From: Ignavibacteriota bacterium
Lineage (GTDB): Bacteria > Bacteroidota > Ignavibacteria > Tepidaquicellales > Tepidaquicellaceae
Direction of reading: 5' to 3'
DNA: 11,897 nt
Assembly (NCBI GenBank): GCA_003158365.1
Contig: PMIW01000207.1
Coordinates: 1,285 to 13,181, forward strand
Within the stretch, counting starts at the first letter, position 1, and every line of letters begins with the position of its first letter. This document shows positions 1-8,332 of this stretch, piece after piece. A model generated the notes under the pieces. It was given only the letters and a program-made list of their open reading frames with translations. It had not been told where the DNA came from and searched no databases. Both the position numbers and the translations under genes were made by a program.

Positions 1-3000
1 ATAGACCTGCAGAGCATAGACGGCAGGACAATAGGAATAATTATTACACCGCTGTTCGATAAATCCACTCACATCTCAAATATAAATCAGTTCAGCGACA
101 GGATAATTTCTTTCCTGATTTTCGTTTTTGCCGTTTTGACTTTTATGCTGCTCCTGACTTACTTAAAGTCCGTTAAATATGTAATCTTAAGAATATTAAT
201 ATTCAGCATATATATAATTGTTATAAGATATTTATTTGTACTTTTCGATTTTCCTTCCAGGTTGTTCGAGAGTGAAATTTTCACCCCGGCATATTTTGCA
301 TCGACATTCGGGTTTGGCATAATCAAATCTCTCGGTGAATTAATCGTAACATCAGTCCTGATTTTAATAATTACATTATACATAGCAAATTCAACTTACG
401 AAAACATCAGGGTTAATGATAAGAACAATTCGAATATGTATAAGAGTATTCCCGCTGTGCTGATTATTATCGGATTATTTTTTTTCATATCAAACCTGTA
501 TGCAATTTTCATCCAGACTATAATATTCGATTCCAATATTAAGTTTCTGGATAAATCGAACATAATTCCGGGAGTAGGATTGTTTTCGGTACAGCTTGTA
601 ATAATAATAGTAACACTTTCATATCTTCTGCTGGGTTCATCTCTGATACTCACTATTTTCGGCCTTATCAGAAAATTCAAAGATTATAAATTCTTTAAAA
701 AGAATTATATATTCGTCCCGTTTATACTGATTCTACTGATTAACCAGGTGGTGGATTATTTTATAGACAACCTCGAGATTGTATATTTCCAGAGAGTCCT
801 GATTATAATACTGCTTTTTATATTCTGCTACTATGTTAACAGGATGCTTGTATTAAAACGGAATTACAATTTCATATCTATAAGGAATTTTTCGATATTA
901 CTGCTGATATGCATTATAATTTCTCCGCTTATACTGCTTGAAAAAACGAAGTCACAGGAAACAAAATATACAGAACTCCTCGGTACCCAGCTCTCGGAGC
1001 AGGAAGACGAGAAAATTGTTTATTTAATATCGAATGAGCTGACTAACCTGATTACGAGCAAGAATATAGAGGATAATTTAAGCGATAAAAATAAATCGCA
1101 GAAGCTTGCATTTTATTTATGGAAAGAAAGCAAACTGAATTACGAAAATTACAATTCCGCCATAATAATACTGGACACTGCAAAAAAAATTATCAGTGAT
1201 TTCAATATTAATTCAAATGCATTAAACCCTGACAGCGTGGTAAGTTTTACAAGAAGAAAATTTTTCAATAATAAATTAATATATAATGTTCCCGATTCCG
1301 ATTCTCTTGATGCAGGAAACAGCCAGAATGACGAAAGTATAAATGAAACAGACGGCGAAGTGGAAAATGATTACAGCACTCCGCTGATGTTCGGTAATAT
1401 TAATATTTTGAAAAATACCGAAGGAAAATATTTTGTGGGAATAGTGCCGATTGAAAATAACGATTTAAAGAATACCGAGTTTGCACAGACACTCGGTTAC
1501 CTGATGATAACTGTTAATTCCGAAGTAAAAAATCTCGTGCCGAATACATCCGCAAGGATTTTCAGTAATGATGCAACGGATAACCTTACCGATAAGCTGA
1601 TTGCAAAACCTGTTATCACGGAATATTTAAACGGGGATATAGTAAACTCCACAGACGCGGAAGTGTCACGCGTCCTGACAAAATCACTTGAACCTTTCAG
1701 GGAGTTCCTTAAAACGGGCAGCGGGACAAAATACTGGCGGTATGAAAATATAAACAACGAGCCGTACAAATCCCTTTATGTGCTTGCAGTGAACCCGCAG
1801 CAGGAAATAAAAAACTATGTGAGTGAAAAAATTTATGTAATCAGCCTGAAGCGGGATGATTTCTCAATTACTACTTTCTTTTATCTGAAGTTTATTTTAT
1901 TTACAGTATTTATTTATCTTGTGCTCTATTTATTAATAGGCCTGTTTTTACTTTTCAAGGTTCACAAGATAGAATTTAATTTCAGCGAAAAACTTTTCAT
2001 ATCTTTCCTACTGGTATCGATAATCCCGATTATATTTCTTGGAATATATACAAGGTCATACATAACAGATAAAAACAATGTTTCAATACGAAACCAGATA
2101 ATTTCCGATTTGAGCCTCGTGAATGAAAGCCTGAAGGATGATAAGATTTCCGTAAGTAAATATAAATCGTTTGACACTCTTAGAAGAGTCGCAAAGGATA
2201 TACTGGATAAAAATTTTGCAAGAACAGAAAAGAATTTTAATTTCTTCGGAAAAAACAGCAAGCTTGTTGCTTCGACAAACGAAGAATTGTTTAAATCCGA
2301 TTTGCTGGATAACAGGGTGGATAACGACGCGTACTACAATATCATATTCCTGAAAAAGGATTTTTTTGTTAAAAATAAAAATATAGGCGGTTTTGATTTT
2401 TTAGTAGGTTACAAGCCGTACAAAGACAAATCAAATAACATAGCAGGGATAATATCATCGATATCGGTTTACAAGCAAAAAGAAATAAATGAAGAACTTA
2501 CGGAAACACTTACTTTTATATTCGGTTCATATTTTATCGTTATTATTATTACTCTTATTGTAGTCAGCATTATAACACAGAGAATTTCAAAACCAATTCT
2601 CGAACTTAAAATTGCAACGGATAAATTATCGAGAGGTGAAAATAATGTCGAGATTAAACTGAACAGGAATGATGAGCTTGGAAGTCTTGTTGAGTCATTC
2701 AATAAAATGACCAAAGAACTCGAAAGGTCGAAAGATGAATTAAAAAAGGCGGAAAGGGAAGCCGCGTGGAGGGATATTGCCAGGCGGGTTGCACACGAAA
2801 TTAAAAATCCGCTTACGCCAATGAAACTCTCGATTCAGCATTTATTCTCGATATATAAAAAAGGTCCGAACGATGAATTCAGGGACGTGCTTGAAAAAAC
2901 AAAAGTGCTTATTGTAAATGAAATCGACAAGCTTAACAGGATTGCAACGGAATTTTCGAATTTTGCAAAACTGCCTAGAAGGAATTATGAATTCCTGAAT

Positions 3001-3432
3001 ATAAACCTTATACTCGATGACGTTGTATCATTGTATTCACTTGAACCGAATATCGAATTCGTAAAATCGTTGCAGTATAAGATTCCGGAAATATACGGCG
3101 ACAAGCAGGAGTTAAACAGGGCATTCCAGAATATCATCAAAAATGCCGTCCAGTCTATTACCGGGAGGGGAAAAATAATTGTTGAATCAAAAGCATTGGG
3201 AAGTTTTGTTTACGTGCTGGTACATGATAACGGATGCGGCATAGAGCCCGAAATTTTAAATAAACTGTGCGAACCTAATTTTTCCACTAAGTCACAGGGA
3301 ATGGGGCTTGGGCTTGCCATTACCAAAAAAACACTCGATGATATGAAAGCATCTATATTTTTTGAAAGTAAAATTAACGAGGGAACAGTTGTAACCGTGA
3401 AATTCCGGGTTAAAGACAGGAAAGATAAATGA
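1..3432 (+). CDS. NtrY-like multi-sensor membrane histidine kinase (5' end outside window)
   Basis: Membrane sensor histidine kinase; it should autophosphorylate on His and pass phosphate to a response regulator not present in this window. Frame 1 has no stop from base 1, so the gene begins upstream; the TTG at 136 is internal. Numbering visible codons from base 1, I see the end of a probable periplasmic domain (1-35), eight membrane helices (about 36-315), a roughly 300-residue extracytoplasmic domain (316-620), helices at 621-654 and 664-687, another extracytoplasmic domain (688-833), a helix (837-860), HAMP (860-910) and the kinase core. The H-box AHEIKNPLTPMKLS has its His at codon 932 (bases 2794-2796). 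The N-box Asn is at 3142-3144, the G1 Asp of DNGCG at 3226, and G2 GMGLGLA at 3298-3318. All key residues are intact. The H-box resembles NtrY. The helix count keeps all three soluble domains outside the membrane. Ligands are unknown. The next gene overlaps by ATGA. Confidence 0.93.
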   Translation: MDLQSIDGRTIGIIITPLFDKSTHISNINQFSDRIISFLIFVFAVLTFMLLLTYLKSVKYVILRILIFSIYIIVIRYLFVLFDFPSRLFESEIFTPAYFASTFGFGIIKSLGELIVTSVLILIITLYIANSTYENIRVNDKNNSNMYKSIPAVLIIIGLFFFISNLYAIFIQTIIFDSNIKFLDKSNIIPGVGLFSVQLVIIIVTLSYLLLGSSLILTIFGLIRKFKDYKFFKKNYIFVPFILILLINQVVDYFIDNLEIVYFQRVLIIILLFIFCYYVNRMLVLKRNYNFISIRNFSILLLICIIISPLILLEKTKSQETKYTELLGTQLSEQEDEKIVYLISNELTNLITSKNIEDNLSDKNKSQKLAFYLWKESKLNYENYNSAIIILDTAKKIISDFNINSNALNPDSVVSFTRRKFFNNKLIYNVPDSDSLDAGNSQNDESINETDGEVENDYSTPLMFGNINILKNTEGKYFVGIVPIENNDLKNTEFAQTLGYLMITVNSEVKNLVPNTSARIFSNDATDNLTDKLIAKPVITEYLNGDIVNSTDAEVSRVLTKSLEPFREFLKTGSGTKYWRYENINNEPYKSLYVLAVNPQQEIKNYVSEKIYVISLKRDDFSITTFFYLKFILFTVFIYLVLYLLIGLFLLFKVHKIEFNFSEKLFISFLLVSIIPIIFLGIYTRSYITDKNNVSIRNQIISDLSLVNESLKDDKISVSKYKSFDTLRRVAKDILDKNFARTEKNFNFFGKNSKLVASTNEELFKSDLLDNRVDNDAYYNIIFLKKDFFVKNKNIGGFDFLVGYKPYKDKSNNIAGIISSISVYKQKEINEELTETLTFIFGSYFIVIIITLIVVSIITQRISKPILELKIATDKLSRGENNVEIKLNRNDELGSLVESFNKMTKELERSKDELKKAEREAAWRDIARRVAHEIKNPLTPMKLSIQHLFSIYKKGPNDEFRDVLEKTKVLIVNEIDKLNRIATEFSNFAKLPRRNYEFLNINLILDDVVSLYSLEPNIEFVKSLQYKIPEIYGDKQELNRAFQNIIKNAVQSITGRGKIIVESKALGSFVYVLVHDNGCGIEPEILNKLCEPNFSTKSQGMGLGLAITKKTLDDMKASIFFESKINEGTVVTVKFRVKDRKDK

Positions 3433-4835
3433 GAAAAAACATTCTTATTATAATATTAAATACAATTATTTTTTCACTGCTTTTGTTCGGTTGTGCAAAC
3501 CAGCTCCCTCCGACAGGCGGGGAAGATGATACGACCCCGCCGATGGTTAAGAAAATAGTACCGGCTCCGAACAGCCTTAATTATTCCGAAAGAACGGTAA
3601 GCATAGAATTTGACAAATATATCGACAGGAGAAGTTTTCGCGAAGCACTTTTTATTTCTCCGAAGCCTTCGGGTGAACTGAATTACAACTGGAGCGGCAC
3701 TAAAGTGGAAATTGAATTTCCGAAAAATTTACTCAAAAATACCACTTATACATTTGTAATCGGCAAAGGGATGAAAGATATCAGGAATAATTATTTAAAA
3801 GCCCCGATACAATTTGCTTTCTCTACAGGCGCAGTCATTGACAACGGTAAAATCCGCGGAAAAGTATTTACACAGAAATCCCTGAACGTAATAATATTTG
3901 CGTACATTAATAAAGATATAAGCGATTCACTGATGAATCCGCATAATAAATTTCCGGATTTTTTTACGCAGGTTAACGAAAACAATCAATTTTATTTTAA
4001 CCATCTTCCGCCGGGAAAATTCAGATTGTTTGCAATCAAGGATAACAATAAAAATTTACTTTATGATATAGGGGAAGATGAGGTTACGGTTTTGAACAGC
4101 GACATTATCATACTGGATACTACAAAAGAATACAATGCTGATTTTATTTTTTCCGATTTCATGCCCGACGAAAATTTAATAGTATCGGACAAATTAATTC
4201 CGATGCTGGTCCCCGATACTTCGGGAAGTATATATTCCTCGGTTAAAATAAATGACAATAATATACCCGTTGATTCAAGATTTGTTTTCTATTTCAAGGG
4301 AAATAAATTATCAAGATTCGATATCGCAGAAAATATAAAATTAATTGATACTGTTGAAAAAAAAGAATTCAGGATGCATCTAAACTGGTCTTCGGATTCA
4401 ATACTGGAAGCGGTACCAACGGAAGTTATGAAATATTCGGCGGTGATGAAATTCATTTTCGATTTGAAAAATACAAAGCTTAAATATTATTACGAAATAA
4501 TATTTAATGTTGCAGATGAGAGGAAATCCGGGAATTTATCGGGAAAAATTACGGATTTGAAATTTCCGGAAAATCCCGTGTACGTAAAGATTTTCAACCA
4601 GACCAATAAACTTGTATATTATACAAAATTGCTCGAAGATGATTCTGTATTTATATTTAAAAGGATTCCTGAAGGAGAGTATTTATTGTTTTCTTATATA
4701 GATGAAAATAAAAACAGGAATTTTGATTACGGAAGTCCATTCCCTTTCAAGCCTGCGGAGAGATTTTTTGTCTTTGAACCGAATCTGAATTTAAAAGGAG
4801 GGTGGAATGTGGAAAATGTTTTTATAAAATTTTAA
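3429..4835 (+). CDS. Ig-like (SbsA/Big_5 type) domain lipoprotein
   Basis: Predicted lipoprotein of 468 residues. A hydrophobic signal (about 5-21) ends in the lipobox LFGC with acylated Cys22. The following PPTGGEDDTTPP is typical of FCB Ig-like lipoproteins. Residues about 35-133 fit a bacterial Ig-like Big_5 domain (IVPAPNS...VSIEFDKYID...TTYTFVIG...FAFSTG). Two similar later modules begin at GKIRGKVF (about 140) and GNLSGKIT (368). Each ends with a G-[KE]-[FY] beta-turn and an acidic DxNxNxxxDxG segment (205-216 and 425-436), suggesting a duplicated beta-sandwich, possibly Ca-binding. The start is ATG overlapping the kinase stop as ATGA, with AGGAA six bases upstream inside the kinase gene, so translation is probably coupled. 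The 3' end overlaps holB convergently by 14 bases. The molecular role is unknown; a link to the kinase's envelope sensing is inference from gene order only. Confidence 0.88.
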   Translation: MRKNILIIILNTIIFSLLLFGCANQLPPTGGEDDTTPPMVKKIVPAPNSLNYSERTVSIEFDKYIDRRSFREALFISPKPSGELNYNWSGTKVEIEFPKNLLKNTTYTFVIGKGMKDIRNNYLKAPIQFAFSTGAVIDNGKIRGKVFTQKSLNVIIFAYINKDISDSLMNPHNKFPDFFTQVNENNQFYFNHLPPGKFRLFAIKDNNKNLLYDIGEDEVTVLNSDIIILDTTKEYNADFIFSDFMPDENLIVSDKLIPMLVPDTSGSIYSSVKINDNNIPVDSRFVFYFKGNKLSRFDIAENIKLIDTVEKKEFRMHLNWSSDSILEAVPTEVMKYSAVMKFIFDLKNTKLKYYYEIIFNVADERKSGNLSGKITDLKFPENPVYVKIFNQTNKLVYYTKLLEDDSVFIFKRIPEGEYLLFSYIDENKNRNFDYGSPFPFKPAERFFVFEPNLNLKGGWNVENVFIKF

Positions 4836-5949
4836 ATTCCGATTTTATTTTAAACGTGAGATTTATCAGCAGCAGCTCGGTATTCAGGTTTTGCTCAAGC
4901 TCTTTGTAACTGTCTTCGACGTAATTAATTATTTTATAATTATCCGTTTTATAAAGTTTAGAGAATTTTTCAAGTCTTTCAATACGGTCTTTGTTAATAA
5001 CATTCGATTTCTCTCCGTTTGAGACGAGTATTACATCCCTGAACCAGATAATAATAAGCAGAAGAAACTGCCTGATTTTTTCCTTGTCTTTTTCGGATAC
5101 GATTGCACTTATTATATTGCTTAGCGTAATACTCTTATTTGTCACAAGAGCAATAAGCATTTCAATCATTTTTTCCCTTAATTCAAGAAAATAAGATTCT
5201 GTTATGTTTTTGCATTTCAAAATACTTCCGTCCGAGATATTGGCATATATCTCAGCTTCGGTTTCCTTTAATTCACTATTAAATTCAAGAAGGAATTTTG
5301 TCAGGTCATCTTTATTAACTGGGTCGAATCGGATTTTCTGACACCTGCCTGTAATAGTGGACAGCATTGCATTAAGACGTGATGTCGTAAGTATAATAAG
5401 AGAGTCACCCGGCGGTTCTTCGAGAATTTTGAGAAAGGAATTCGAGCTCTGGGGATTCATCAAATCACTGTTGGATATCAGGAATATTTTCTTTTTCCCT
5501 TTTACTCCGGTCAGGTAAATTTCTTTTTTAATTTGCCTGATACTGCTTATTTTTATATCGTTGGCGTTCGGAATATTTATTTTGTAATAATTGTCTTTCG
5601 ATTTTTTTTCAATTTCCTCCAGAAATATATCATAATCTTCCTGTTTGAGTGTATTCACGGGATTATCATCTTCGGAAGTCTCTTTTCTTCCTGAAGGTAA
5701 TGCGGTGATGAATCTGAATGAAGTCGAATTTAATGAACTGATTTGCCTGCAGCTTGAGCAGTTATCGCAGGCTTCAATACCGTCAATTTTATTTTCACAA
5801 TTTATAAGCTTAGCAAATTCAATTGCCACGGCGTCTTTTCCGATGCCTTCCTTTCCGTAGAAAAAATACGCATGAGAAATTTTATTGCTCGAATAGATAT
5901 TTTTCAGGATTTTTATTACTCTTTCCTGTCCTATGATATTTGACCACAT
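4822..5949 (-). CDS. holB: DNA polymerase III delta' subunit
   Basis: Clamp-loader subunit delta' of 375 residues, a cytoplasmic AAA+-fold protein that helps load the beta sliding clamp. The start MWSNIIGQERVIKILKN is typical of delta'/DnaX. Next come HAYFFYGKEGIGKD (a P-loop at 32-39 with Asp in place of Ser/Thr), a four-Cys zinc module (Cys51, 61, 64, 67), KKIFLISNSDLMN in the Walker B position, LKILEEPP, and TGRCQKIRF, which matches the SRC motif with Gly for Ser and keeps the arginine finger. The degenerate P-loop fits the non-hydrolysing delta' better than DnaX, and DnaX proteins usually continue much longer. A segment of about 50 residues after the zinc module (SGRKETSEDDNP...YYKINIP) resembles an insertion I associate with FCB delta' proteins. 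It starts 16 bases after the BamA-like stop. Its AGGA ribosome site abuts and overlaps that stop codon (TAAAGGAT, bases 5961-5968), indicating one operon. Confidence 0.93.
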   Translation of the reverse strand: MWSNIIGQERVIKILKNIYSSNKISHAYFFYGKEGIGKDAVAIEFAKLINCENKIDGIEACDNCSSCRQISSLNSTSFRFITALPSGRKETSEDDNPVNTLKQEDYDIFLEEIEKKSKDNYYKINIPNANDIKISSIRQIKKEIYLTGVKGKKKIFLISNSDLMNPQSSNSFLKILEEPPGDSLIILTTSRLNAMLSTITGRCQKIRFDPVNKDDLTKFLLEFNSELKETEAEIYANISDGSILKCKNITESYFLELREKMIEMLIALVTNKSITLSNIISAIVSEKDKEKIRQFLLLIIIWFRDVILVSNGEKSNVINKDRIERLEKFSKLYKTDNYKIINYVEDSYKELEQNLNTELLLINLTFKIKSEFKIL

Positions 5950-5965
5950 ATTAAACGGTTATCCT

Positions 5966-7990
5966 TTAGAATGTATTTCCAATTCCGAATTGAAAAGCGA
6001 TTTTACTTTTTAAAATTGTATTTAAATTGTTGTTGAAAAGCCATTTGTTAGTTCCTTCTTCGGCAAAGTAATCATAAAATTTGAACCCGACATCGAATCT
6101 TACCGGTCCTACAATAGTGTAATACCTGATTCCGCCGCCGATTGCCATTGCTATCTGGTTTAACTTAAACTCATTCGGATGTTCCCATAAATTTCCATAA
6201 TCAAAAAAAGTCACGAACCCGAGGTCCTTAAAAACGCTTTTATAATTTCTGAATGGTTTTGTCCTGTGCTCGAAATTACCTTCTATAAGAAAGTTCCCCC
6301 CGTTTTCCATATCGGCAAATGCACCTAATTTTTTTCCTGTCCATCCTCTCACACTGGTATTACCTCCTGCAACGAATCTGGTTTCAATAGGAACAATGTT
6401 AATATCCACATTATAAGGAACTCCGCTGACTTTCAGGGAATTATCGCCATACTCAAAAATCGCACCAAGTAATATTTTTGTTGCAAGCACAGAAGCCTCG
6501 TTATCTGTGTATAAATTATAATATACTTTATGAATTGTTGTAAATTTGAAATAGTGAAAAGTTGATATATCAAAAACTTTTCTAACATAGTTTCCAAGCA
6601 ATCCGCTTTCTTCCAAAAGGTAAGACTGGTAAAATCCCTTAGTGGGAAACTGAAAATTATTAGTGTTATTATGAATAATTGTAAATCCGATAACCGAGGA
6701 AAATGTATTTATGAATGAGCCGACAGGTAAAGTAATAGTCTGGTTATTTATTATATCTTCTACAGGCTGCTTGACATTAAATCTTTGGTTGCCGATTTTC
6801 CAGCTTAACTGGAGATTGTTTATATACGTGTATCTGGGGAGTTCGTAATTGATATCAAACTGGTTTTTATTTTCAAGAATTCTGTACTGGTCCTGGTTGA
6901 ATAAAGTCGAACCTATTTTCCATTCACCCGTAATTTTATTATTGCTGAAAATATAAGGCTGGAAAATATTAAATAAAAAATCTATTCCGTTATTATCTTT
7001 GGAATTAACCAATCCTTCAAGCTTTAGCGACATAGTCCTGCCTCCTCCGAAGAAATATCTGTCCGTAAATGAAAGTCCTCCGCCCGCAAAAAACAAATTG
7101 TTTATATCATAACCAAGTATCTCAGGCTGTATTTCATATTTATTTCTGACCGAGGCATTAATTTTCAGGTTTATGATATTATTTACGGTATCCACATAAT
7201 CCACCAGAATTCTTGCACTTTCCAGAATGGAGATTCTGTTAATTCTGTTTTCACTTTCAATTAATTTTTCCTTGCTGTAAAAATCATTTTCCACATAATC
7301 CAGTTCCCTGTAAACCTCATTGAACTTAATTTTATAACGGTTATTTGCTATATTAATTTTGGTTTTTCCGAATTTGAAAAAATTGCCTGTTGTAAAATTT
7401 AATTTTAAATCCAGTTTATATTTTTTATTCGGATTATTTGTTTCAGTCTTTATTATATCGGGAGGGTCATTAATTGCATTTGCGTATCCGTTATTATTCA
7501 GAAAGTTAATTATTCTCGAAATTTCCTGGCTTAATTTATTTTTATTATAAACATCATTTGCCTTAATAAGCGGTTCATCTTCCACAAATAATTTGTTCCG
7601 GAATCCGCTTCCAATGCCGGACAATCCGTTGTATTCTATACTTCCGAGTGTATATGGCTGTTTCTCGTCTATTACAAATTTTGCAGTGACTTCATTTTTC
7701 TCTTCGTTCACGATAATGCTTGTATCCACAGAAGCATCGATATAGCCGTTGTCAAAATAGAATTTTTCAATTCTCAATATGTCGGAGCAGAATTCATTAT
7801 AATCGAAGTATTTTAATTTTCCCGTTTTAGTAAGGACCTTGATATCGCTCTTATCAAACGAATGAGAATTTATAAAATCAATTTCAATATCATCCAGATC
7901 ATATTTCCTGTAATCAAGCTCGTCGATCTGCCCGATTGCAAATCCGGAAGTTAATAATAAAAAAATTAATATTTGAAAAATATTCCTCAA
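5966..7990 (-). CDS. BamA/TamA family outer-membrane beta-barrel protein
   Basis: Omp85-superfamily protein of 674 residues, expected in the outer membrane to insert beta-barrel proteins or move proteins or lipids across. A signal peptide (MRNIFQILIFLLLTSGFAIGQ) is followed by POTRA-like repeats (about 25-270; for example YFDNGYIDASVDT...VIDEKQPYTLGSIEYNG) and a bacterial surface antigen barrel to the C-terminal Phe674. The hallmark L6 motif VRGW is at 547-550 (bases 6341-6352) after RFVAGGNTS, and GPVRFDVGFKF near the end is also typical. It is shorter than standard five-POTRA BamA, so a TamA-like or accessory paralogue is more likely than the main BamA. The start is TTG: an in-frame stop sits two codons upstream (7997-7999), so no upstream start exists, and the signal peptide begins at once. 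No Shine-Dalgarno sequence is visible. The start lies only 10 bases after the T-tract of a terminator, so its promoter is unclear. holB follows in the same operon. Confidence 0.9.
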   Translation of the reverse strand: MRNIFQILIFLLLTSGFAIGQIDELDYRKYDLDDIEIDFINSHSFDKSDIKVLTKTGKLKYFDYNEFCSDILRIEKFYFDNGYIDASVDTSIIVNEEKNEVTAKFVIDEKQPYTLGSIEYNGLSGIGSGFRNKLFVEDEPLIKANDVYNKNKLSQEISRIINFLNNNGYANAINDPPDIIKTETNNPNKKYKLDLKLNFTTGNFFKFGKTKINIANNRYKIKFNEVYRELDYVENDFYSKEKLIESENRINRISILESARILVDYVDTVNNIINLKINASVRNKYEIQPEILGYDINNLFFAGGGLSFTDRYFFGGGRTMSLKLEGLVNSKDNNGIDFLFNIFQPYIFSNNKITGEWKIGSTLFNQDQYRILENKNQFDINYELPRYTYINNLQLSWKIGNQRFNVKQPVEDIINNQTITLPVGSFINTFSSVIGFTIIHNNTNNFQFPTKGFYQSYLLEESGLLGNYVRKVFDISTFHYFKFTTIHKVYYNLYTDNEASVLATKILLGAIFEYGDNSLKVSGVPYNVDINIVPIETRFVAGGNTSVRGWTGKKLGAFADMENGGNFLIEGNFEHRTKPFRNYKSVFKDLGFVTFFDYGNLWEHPNEFKLNQIAMAIGGGIRYYTIVGPVRFDVGFKFYDYFAEEGTNKWLFNNNLNTILKSKIAFQFGIGNTF

Positions 7991-8000
7991 GGCGTGTTAT

Positions 8001-8034
8001 AAAAAAACCCAATAAAAACATTTATTGGGTTTTT
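8001..8034 (-). terminator. Rho-independent terminator of the hpf-hprK-DUF2795 unit
   Basis: A perfect inverted repeat has 14-base arms aaaaacccaataaa (8003-8016) and tttattgggttttt (8021-8034) around a four-base loop. Read on the - strand, the hairpin is followed by seven T (8001-8007), the form of an intrinsic terminator. It lies 19 bases after the DUF2795 stop and should end that transcript. The + strand also shows a short T-run after the stem, so it could work both ways, but no + strand gene needs it here. Confidence 0.88.
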
Positions 8035-8052
8035 GCTCAATGATGTTTAAAA

Positions 8053-8280
8053 TTAAAAATCTTTGTTTTCTTCGTCGTAAAAGAAATCCTCGTCTGTCGG
8101 ATAATCCAGCCAGATTTCTTCCATACTCTCATAGGGCTCTTCTGTATCTTCAAGATCCATTAGATTGTCAATTACCTCTTTTGGGGCACCTGATCTTGTT
8201 GCGTAATCTATTAATTCGGCTTTATTTGCAGGCCATGGAGCATCATCGAGGTATGAAGCTAATTCTAATGTCCAAACCAT
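8053..8280 (-). CDS. DUF2795 domain small acidic protein
   Basis: Soluble 75-residue protein with no signal peptide or membrane helix. The segment LASYLDDAPWPANKAELIDYATRSGAPKEVIDNLMDLED matches the DUF2795 pattern: a short helical domain with a PWPA turn, then AELIDYA and SGAP. The C-terminal half is strongly acidic and aromatic (EEPYESMEEIWLDYPTDEDFFYDEE). The function of this family is not established. The ATG is supported by a good ribosome site, GGAGG (8292-8296) 11 bases upstream, one of the clearest in the window. It is the last gene of the hpf-hprK unit, 52 bases after hprK, and is followed by a strong terminator. A plus-strand frame over the same bases is a shadow: it has no family signature, while this one does. 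Confidence 0.88.
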   Translation of the reverse strand: MVWTLELASYLDDAPWPANKAELIDYATRSGAPKEVIDNLMDLEDTEEPYESMEEIWLDYPTDEDFFYDEENKDF

Positions 8281-8332
8281 ATATTTTATAACCTCCAGTT
8301 AATAATTAAAATTATATAAAAATTCTTGTATA

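Noticed and set aside
396..680. Hydrophobic - strand frame opposite the kinase membrane helices
   Set aside because: A/T-rich codons for Ile, Leu and Phe read antisense also give open, hydrophobic frames; no start signal or family pattern is present.
2171..2353. 60-codon frame inside the kinase gene
   Set aside because: It is an alternative frame within an extracytoplasmic module of the kinase, with no ribosome site and low-complexity translation.
8025..8291. 88-codon frame on the + strand
   Set aside because: It is antisense to the DUF2795 gene, which has a family signature and a GGAGG ribosome site; the frame also runs through the terminator arm.
8302..8315. A/T-only dyad ATAATT-AA-AATTAT between hprK and DUF2795
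   Set aside because: It contains only A and T, is short and lacks a T-tract; expected by chance in such A/T-rich spacer.
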